From Clostridium_AM sp900759715 (lineage in GTDB: Bacteria > Bacillota > Clostridia > Clostridiales > Clostridiaceae): DNA of 64,000 bases. The position numbers were made by a program, and so were the translations under genes. The number at the start of each line of letters is the position of its first letter. Position 1 is the first letter of the stretch. The stretch is from the NCBI GenBank assembly GCA_900759715.1, contig CAAEXF010000113.1:26558-90557 (forward strand), written 5' to 3'. Of this stretch, positions 59,462 through 64,000 are shown one piece after another. The notes under the pieces are model-generated. The model searched no databases. It saw nothing but the letters and a program-made list of their open reading frames with translations, and was not told where the DNA came from.

Positions 59462-60073
59462 TTAGAAAGCTTGTACATTAACAGTTTTTAATTTTTGCCA
59501 AAGCTTGTACAATATTAGTCCCAAATAGAAACCTAAGGTATTTAATATAATATCATCGATATCGAATATACCTAACTTAAATATATATTGTATTGTTTCT
59601 ATAGCAATGATGTAAAATAAAAAACTTAAAATAAAAAACTTATCAGACTTTTTATTAAAGATACTTTTTAAATAAATACCAATAGGAGTATAAATGAATG
59701 TATTACCTATAATGAAAATAAAACCTTCAAAATGTGACATTGGATTCATATATTCAATTATTTGAAGAGGATTTAAATTAGTACGATGTTCATTTAAGCC
59801 TATACTTTTAAAAAAAGTTAAACTTAATATTAGTAGACAATAAAAAGAAAAAAATATCTTTAATTGTACATTTGATATGCTTTTATTTAAAATTGAGCTT
59901 ATTAAGACGTAGAAAATAATTGCTAAAAAAAGCCTTATTGCAATAAATCCTTTTTGTGATTGCGATATGTATACAAAAACATCATCAATAGCAAAATAAC
60001 ATATAGCCCAGGATGACAAGAGACATATTAAAAAAATTATAATTTGTTTTAATATACCTAAAAGTTTAATCAA
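59462..60073 (-). CDS. VanZ-family membrane protein
   Basis: 203 residues from the TTG at 60073, which has AAGGGAG nine bases upstream; a GTG at 60082 is an alternative start. It is strongly hydrophobic, with five to six membrane segments. The VanZ-like pattern is NPMSHFEGFIFIIGNTFIYT, IGIYLKSIF and IAIETIQYIFKLGIFDIDD, then ILNTLGFYLGLI. VanZ proteins modestly raise resistance to glycopeptides and lipoglycopeptides in some bacteria, and many have no known role. The stop of an 80-residue hydrophobic frame lies 13 bp upstream on the same strand, so the pair may be co-expressed. Its low GC and surrounding gene debris suggest an acquired patch. Confidence 0.78.
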   Translation of the reverse strand: MIKLLGILKQIIIFLICLLSSWAICYFAIDDVFVYISQSQKGFIAIRLFLAIIFYVLISSILNKSISNVQLKIFFSFYCLLILSLTFFKSIGLNEHRTNLNPLQIIEYMNPMSHFEGFIFIIGNTFIYTPIGIYLKSIFNKKSDKFFILSFLFYIIAIETIQYIFKLGIFDIDDIILNTLGFYLGLILYKLWQKLKTVNVQAF

Positions 60074-60086
60074 TTCTAACACTCCC

Positions 60087-60326
60087 TTAATTACATTTAT
60101 CTATTATATTTGATAGAAGGACAACATAACCAGTAGTTACAAAGTCAGCCACAACTCCAGCTGGGGCAGCAACTATACTTAAAGCTGTATTATCGACAAT
60201 AGCCAGTGCATTTAAATTGCTAACTACGCTTTTCGTATCAGAGTAATTTAGATATATATCAAATCTTAACCAAGTATAATTGCTTCTTGTAATACCTTGA
60301 TAACTTGGATTCGACAAGTGAAACAT
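60087..60326 (-). CDS. Hypothetical 79-residue protein or C-terminal fragment, upstream of the VanZ gene
   Basis: The frame starts MFHLSNPSYQGITRSNYTWL at 60326 without a visible ribosome binding site, and its end is a hydrophobic stretch (LSIVAAPAGVVADFVTTGYV). I do not recognise it. An aromatic segment followed by a hydrophobic, alanine- and glycine-containing tail is seen in some secreted bacteriocin-like peptides. The signal peptide such a protein would need is absent, so this may be the 3' end of a decayed gene. It ends 13 bp before the VanZ start. Confidence 0.4.
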   Translation of the reverse strand: MFHLSNPSYQGITRSNYTWLRFDIYLNYSDTKSVVSNLNALAIVDNTALSIVAAPAGVVADFVTTGYVVLLSNIIDKCN

Positions 60327-60329
60327 CAA

Positions 60330-60684
60330 CTAATTGTTAATACTTAATTTCTTTATAAAAAATTTTTTTAGAACAAAATATAGCTATATGAATATTTATA
60401 AGAATTATTTAGTCGAATTCAAGTTTAAATGAACTTTATGATATCCATTTTACATACTTAAAAAGTAAGTTCAATACAAAACGTACAAAAGGGAAAAAAA
60501 TGAGTATGAATAGAAGAGTTTTTAACAAAATAATGATAACGGTAAATTTAAATTATTGTAATAGCTGAATAGTTACAATTTTTACTGGAATTTAGGTGAT
60601 AAATCTCTAATATTAAATTATTGTAATAACTAGATCTATATGTTAGAATGTAAGATGTGTTATAATACCAGGAGGTGGAGAAAC
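60330..60684. other. Upstream region of secG with a direct repeat
   Basis: About 355 bp without a supported gene. TAAATTATTGTAATAGCTGA (from 60549) and TAAATTATTGTAATAACTAGA (from 60613) are direct copies 64 bp apart. A 22-codon frame MSMNRRVFNKIMITVNLNYC starts at 60500 after AAAGGGA; its DNA shares AGAAGAGTTT and AACAAA with the 15-residue frame at 59102, so it may be a decayed relative. TATAAT at 60660 lies too close to the secG ribosome binding site for a long leader. Confidence 0.4.
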
Positions 60685-60918
60685 ATGCATGTTACTTTAA
60701 CAGTTATCCAGGCTATAGTAGCAGTAATACTAATAACAGTTGTATTAATGCAGCCAAGTAAGACTAATGGATTAAGCGGATTAGTAAGTGGCGGAACTGG
60801 AGAGTCATTTTATTCTAAAAACAAGTCAAGAACATCTGAAGCAAGACTATCAAGAATTACAGTTGTATGTTCAATAATATTTGCAGTATTATGTATATTA
60901 CAAAATATAATAAAGTAA
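60685..60918 (+). CDS. secG: Preprotein translocase subunit SecG
   Basis: 77 residues, starting MHVTLTVIQAIVAVILITVV after AGGAGGTGG. Two membrane segments (about residues 3-20 and 53-73) enclose a loop with the family motif LMQPSKTNGLSGLVSGGTGE and the SFYSKNKSR segment. SecG is the auxiliary subunit of the SecYEG export channel. It is followed by a terminator and then rnr; secG-rnr-smpB is a common order in Firmicutes. The upstream in-frame codons have no SecG character. Confidence 0.93.
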   Translation: MHVTLTVIQAIVAVILITVVLMQPSKTNGLSGLVSGGTGESFYSKNKSRTSEARLSRITVVCSIIFAVLCILQNIIK

Positions 60919-60938
60919 TATTTTAGATTTACATATGT

Positions 60939-60974
60939 AGAGCGGAGTTTTAAGACCGCTCTATTTATTTTTCC
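60939..60974 (+). terminator. Hairpin terminator after secG
   Basis: AGAGCGG, a ten-base loop and CCGCTCT followed by ATTTATTTTT. Confidence 0.75.
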
Positions 60975-61163
60975 TTAAATCAATTGACTGTTGGATAAAT
61001 TTACTATAATATAAGAATAAAAATTCAGCATTACTTCTAAAATTTAATATTAATGTAAATATTGTTGAATATTTTTCTTTGATTATTATCAAGATAATAA
61101 TGATTAGTTCTAGATAATATAGACCTACCTTTATTAAAATATAAAATGTACGGGGTGAGAAAT

Positions 61164-63542
61164 ATGAATATAAGAGAAGTACTTTTGAGCTTTATGAGAG
61201 AGCAAGCGTATAAGCCTATGGATATAATTGAGTTAGAAAGGGTCTTTGATATAAAGAAATCAGAAAGAAAAGATTTTGAAAAAATATTAAGTGGTATGGA
61301 AAAGGACGGGCAAATAGTAAAAACTCGTACTGAGCACTATGGAGTACCAGATAGAATGGGATTAGTAGTTGGCCGTCTTCAAGGTCATCAAAAAGGCTTT
61401 GGTTTTGTAATAGCAGAGGAGGAAAGGCCAGATGTGTTTGTACCATCATCATATATGAATGGTGCTATGCACGGAGATAAAGTTGTTGTAAAGATAACCA
61501 GAGAAGAGAATAAAGGAAAAAAATGCGAAGGAGAAATAATAAGAATTCTTGAACGAGCACATAAGACTGCAATAGGAGTTTTTGAAGATAGCAAAAACTT
61601 TGGATTTGTTGTTCCTGAGGAAAAAAGAATATACCAAGATATATTTATACCTAAAGAATGTAAAAATGGAGCAAAAACTGGAGATGTAGTAATTGTAGAA
61701 ATAACTACATGGCCAGATAAGAGGAGAAATCCAGAAGGAAAAGTTAAGGAGATACTAGGTAAAAAAGGTGATAAAGGAATTGATATATTAACCATAATTA
61801 AAAAATATGGTTTGCCAGAGGAATTCCCTCCAAAGGTAGAGGCATATGCAGATGGAATACCAGATGAAATACCAGAGGAAGAATACAAAAAAAGAAAAGA
61901 TTTGAGAGATTTAACAATTGTAACTATAGATGGTGAGGATGCAAAAGATTTAGATGATGCAATATCTATTGAAAAACTGCCTAATGGTAATTACTATCTT
62001 GGAGTTCATATAGCTGACGTATCTAATTATGTAAAAGAAAAGAATCCTTTAGATAAAGAGGCTTTAAATAGAGGAACTTCAGTTTATTTAATAGACAGAG
62101 TAATACCTATGCTGCCTAGAAAGCTGTCAAATGGCATATGCAGTCTTAACCCTAGAGTTGATAGACTTACTCTAAGTTGTTTTATGGAAATAGACAAAAC
62201 TGGTAAGGTTGTTGACCATGAGATTGTAGAAAGTGTAATAAAAACCAGTGAAAGAATGACATATACAAATGTAACAAACATACTTACAGAGCAAGATCCT
62301 GAGCTTATGCAAAGATATGATTATTTAGTAGATACTTTTAAGCTTATGGAAGAACTATGTGGTGTTTTAAATAGAAAGAGACTAGGCCGTGGAGCTATAG
62401 ATTTTGATTTTGAAGAATGTAAAATAATTTTAGATGAAATGGGTAAGCCAGTAGATATTAAGCCATATGAAAGAGCTATAGCAAATAGAATAATTGAGGA
62501 ATTTATGCTTGTATGCAATGAAACTATAGCAGAGCATATGTTCTGGGTTAATATACCATTTGTCTACAGAATACACGAAGATCCGGATGAAGAAAAGCTT
62601 GAGCACTTTAGCGAATTTATTCATAACCTAGGTTATGCAGTTAGATTTGGTCAGGAAATACATCCGAAGGCACTGCAAGAAATCATTGAAAAAGTAAAAG
62701 GCAAAAAAGAGGAAACAGTAGTAAGTACTTTATTGCTTCGTTCAATGAAGCAAGCAAGGTATTCACCAGACTGTGTTGGACATTTTGGTCTTGCTGCTAG
62801 ATACTACTGCCACTTTACGTCACCTATAAGAAGATATCCTGATCTTATAATTCATAGAATAATAAAGGAATTTATAAATGGCCAAATAGATGAAAAGAGG
62901 TCTAAGAGATTACTTGCAGAAGTAGAGTATGCGTCAAAGCAATCTTCAGAAACAGAAAGAACAGCCCAAGATGCAGAAAGAGAAGTAGATGATCTGAAAA
63001 AGGCTGAGTATATGAGTGAAAGAATAGGTGAGGAATACGAAGGTATAGTATCTTCAGTAACAAACTTTGGAATGTTTGTTGAGCTTCCAAACACTATAGA
63101 AGGTCTTGTACATCTTAGCACTTTAGATGACGATTACTATATATATGATGAGAGGCACTTAAGCTTAATTGGAGAAAGAACTAAGAAAATATATAAGCTT
63201 GGCGATGAAGTGAAAATAAAAGTAGCAAGAGTAGATATGTTTGCCCATGAAATATACTTTGAAATCCTTAAAGGAGAGGAAGAAGATATGGCAAAAGATG
63301 AGTACACAACAGATGGAATAGGAAATAGCGACCTAAACAGTGAAAATGTCAAAATGAATAACTATGACGTTGATCAAACAGAAGCTGATAAAGACAAAGA
63401 AGAAAATACATTAAAACAGGCATCAATGTCACCTATAGGTGAAGATGAATACACAACAGATGGAATAGGAAATAAGGATTTAAACAATGAAGGAGAATCA
63501 GCGGTAGTATTGACAGAAGAATTTCAAAGAAAATTAAGATAA
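61164..63542 (+). CDS. rnr: Ribonuclease R with a duplicated acidic C-terminal motif
   Basis: 792 residues from the ATG at 61164, after CGGGGTGAG. It has an N-terminal winged helix, cold-shock domains (LQGHQKGFGFVIAEEE and FVPEEKR-type segments) and the RNB nuclease core with catalytic aspartates in TIDGEDAKDLDDAISIE. Further blocks are VYRIHEDPDEEKLEHF and FTSPIRRYPDLIIHRII. An S1 domain (YEGIVSSVTNFGMFVELPN) follows. After the S1 domain comes an ~80-residue tail in which DEYTTDGIGNSDLN and DEYTTDGIGNKDLN occur at residues 712 and 761. Typical RNase R tails are lysine-rich; this one is acidic. It degrades structured RNA 3' to 5' and works with trans-translation. Confidence 0.95.
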   Translation: MNIREVLLSFMREQAYKPMDIIELERVFDIKKSERKDFEKILSGMEKDGQIVKTRTEHYGVPDRMGLVVGRLQGHQKGFGFVIAEEERPDVFVPSSYMNGAMHGDKVVVKITREENKGKKCEGEIIRILERAHKTAIGVFEDSKNFGFVVPEEKRIYQDIFIPKECKNGAKTGDVVIVEITTWPDKRRNPEGKVKEILGKKGDKGIDILTIIKKYGLPEEFPPKVEAYADGIPDEIPEEEYKKRKDLRDLTIVTIDGEDAKDLDDAISIEKLPNGNYYLGVHIADVSNYVKEKNPLDKEALNRGTSVYLIDRVIPMLPRKLSNGICSLNPRVDRLTLSCFMEIDKTGKVVDHEIVESVIKTSERMTYTNVTNILTEQDPELMQRYDYLVDTFKLMEELCGVLNRKRLGRGAIDFDFEECKIILDEMGKPVDIKPYERAIANRIIEEFMLVCNETIAEHMFWVNIPFVYRIHEDPDEEKLEHFSEFIHNLGYAVRFGQEIHPKALQEIIEKVKGKKEETVVSTLLLRSMKQARYSPDCVGHFGLAARYYCHFTSPIRRYPDLIIHRIIKEFINGQIDEKRSKRLLAEVEYASKQSSETERTAQDAEREVDDLKKAEYMSERIGEEYEGIVSSVTNFGMFVELPNTIEGLVHLSTLDDDYYIYDERHLSLIGERTKKIYKLGDEVKIKVARVDMFAHEIYFEILKGEEEDMAKDEYTTDGIGNSDLNSENVKMNNYDVDQTEADKDKEENTLKQASMSPIGEDEYTTDGIGNKDLNNEGESAVVLTEEFQRKLR

Positions 63543-63601
63543 GAACTATAGAAACTATTGAAATAGTTTTTGCTAAGTAATCTTTTAACTTAGTGAAATA
63601 T

Positions 63602-63648
63602 AAAGGGTTAATACTGAAAAAGTTAAATTCAGTATTAGCCCTTTTTTA
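63602..63648 (+). terminator. Terminator after rnr
   Basis: AAAGGGTTAATACTGAA and TTCAGTATTAGCCCTTTTTT form a 16-bp stem with one mismatch, then a T-run. Confidence 0.85.
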
Positions 63649-63702
63649 TGGAGTTGTTTATATCTTCAATTCGTAACATAAAAAAACTATGACGCAAAAC
63701 TT

Positions 63703-63808
63703 AGAGGACAGAGGACAATTGACAGAGGACAATGAAGGAGGATTTTTCTCCGTTACACTACGAAAAATCTTTAATTTATAAATCTATGTTTCACATTTAC
63801 TGTCCTCT
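63703..63808 (+). repeat. Family 1 MITE-like repeat, copy 7 (truncated)
   Basis: About 106 bp. The left end and GAAGGAGGATTTTTCTCC block are present. The sequence then passes from ATGTTTCACATT directly to TACTGTCCTCT, so most of the right half is deleted while the terminal TGTCCTCT is kept. A degenerate GACGCAAAAC palindrome half lies on the left flank. Confidence 0.8.
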
Positions 63809-63898
63809 TAAAAATACTTAACATTTTTTAAAACTGAATAAATTTATGTAGATAAGTCTAATATTTTAGATGGATTGATGAATTTAGGAGGTTAAAGA

Positions 63899-64000
63899 TT
63901 GAAAGAAAACTTAACTTATAAAAAAGCCTTTGTTTTTGCAAAAGAAATTGTTAGCTTATATAAATATTTGAATGAAGAAAAGAAGGAATACATTATTTCA
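63899..64000 (+). CDS. Four-helix bundle protein (23S rRNA intervening-sequence protein family), N-terminal part
   Basis: A TTG at 63899, eight bases after TAGGAGGT, opens a frame that runs off the window after 34 residues. KENLTYKKAFVFAKEIVSLY and KYLNEEKKEYIIS match the start of the four-helix bundle family, first noticed as proteins encoded in 23S rRNA intervening sequences and now widespread, with unknown function. The family continues with a conserved LLRSGTSIGAN-type motif that would lie outside the window. It occupies the position behind rnr where smpB is often found. Confidence 0.7.
   Translation, partial: MKENLTYKKAFVFAKEIVSLYKYLNEEKKEYIIS

Noticed and set aside
61216..63352. Several long antisense frames opposite rnr
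   Set aside because: They lie wholly within the well-conserved rnr coding region, have no ribosome binding sites and carry no recognisable motifs.

Overview
The window looks like a chromosomal segment of a low-GC, anaerobic, spore-forming Clostridium (sensu stricto or a close relative). This is inferred from the very AT-rich codon use, AGGAGG-type ribosome binding sites with frequent TTG and GTG starts, spore genes (sleB-like, cwlD-like), rubrerythrin, iron-sulfur L-serine dehydratase, a complete selenoprotein glycine reductase operon, and a cggR-gap-pgk-tpi-gpm glycolytic block. No prophage, complete insertion sequence, rRNA or CRISPR array is visible. The species cannot be named from sequence alone.

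Layout. 1-3.1 kb: the end of a nucleoid-associated protein gene, then fba, DUF4363 and DUF421 genes on the minus strand. 3.1-6.7 kb: a TGS-type nucleoside kinase and L-serine dehydratase (sdaAB, sdaAA). 7-13 kb: rubrerythrin with a 62-residue partner, a cation/proton exchanger, pssA, a TVP38-family protein, a CBS protein, a lipid kinase and a polytopic membrane protein. 13.2-18.4 kb: a YgiQ-like radical SAM protein, then an M-box (Mg2+) riboswitch ahead of a membrane-less MgtE-like protein and an unusual Nramp-like transporter. 18.6-31 kb: sleB, a T-box with cysK-cysE, queG, plsC, nth facing cinA, an M42 peptidase, a VanW protein, tRNA-Leu(CAG), cwlD, trmL and a degV-family gene.

31.4-39.8 kb: a tandem glycine riboswitch followed by grdX-trxB-trxA-grdE-grdA-grdB-grdC-grdD. 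grdA and grdB each contain an in-frame TGA read as selenocysteine. Together the genes reduce glycine to acetyl phosphate and ammonia with thioredoxin as electron donor (Stickland metabolism). 40.1-43 kb: an orphan BMP-type lipoprotein and rpoN. 43-49.6 kb: cggR with a recognisable operator, gap, pgk, tpiA and gpmI; eno lies at 57.5 kb. 50.1-57.2 kb, opposite strand: four redox genes (NfnA-like, NuoE-like, NuoF-like and a 1202-residue fusion of a NuoG-type ferredoxin domain, an NfnB/GltD flavoprotein and a formate-dehydrogenase-like domain without its catalytic Cys/Sec). They look like one flavin-based electron-bifurcating transhydrogenase joining NADH, NADPH and ferredoxin pools. 59-60.4 kb is a small accessory patch with peptide and pseudogene remnants and a VanZ-family gene. 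secG, rnr and the start of a four-helix-bundle gene close the window.

Two families of non-coding repeats are scattered between genes. Family 1 (about 190 bp, inverted ends built on AGAGGACA and CAATTGACAG) has seven copies, two of them inside the glycolytic gene row. Family 2 (about 530 bp) has two full copies and one deletion remnant. Each full copy consists of two long imperfect hairpins whose loops are complementary to each other. These repeats, the 5' leader of the magnesium operon and the redox cluster are the parts most worth a second look.
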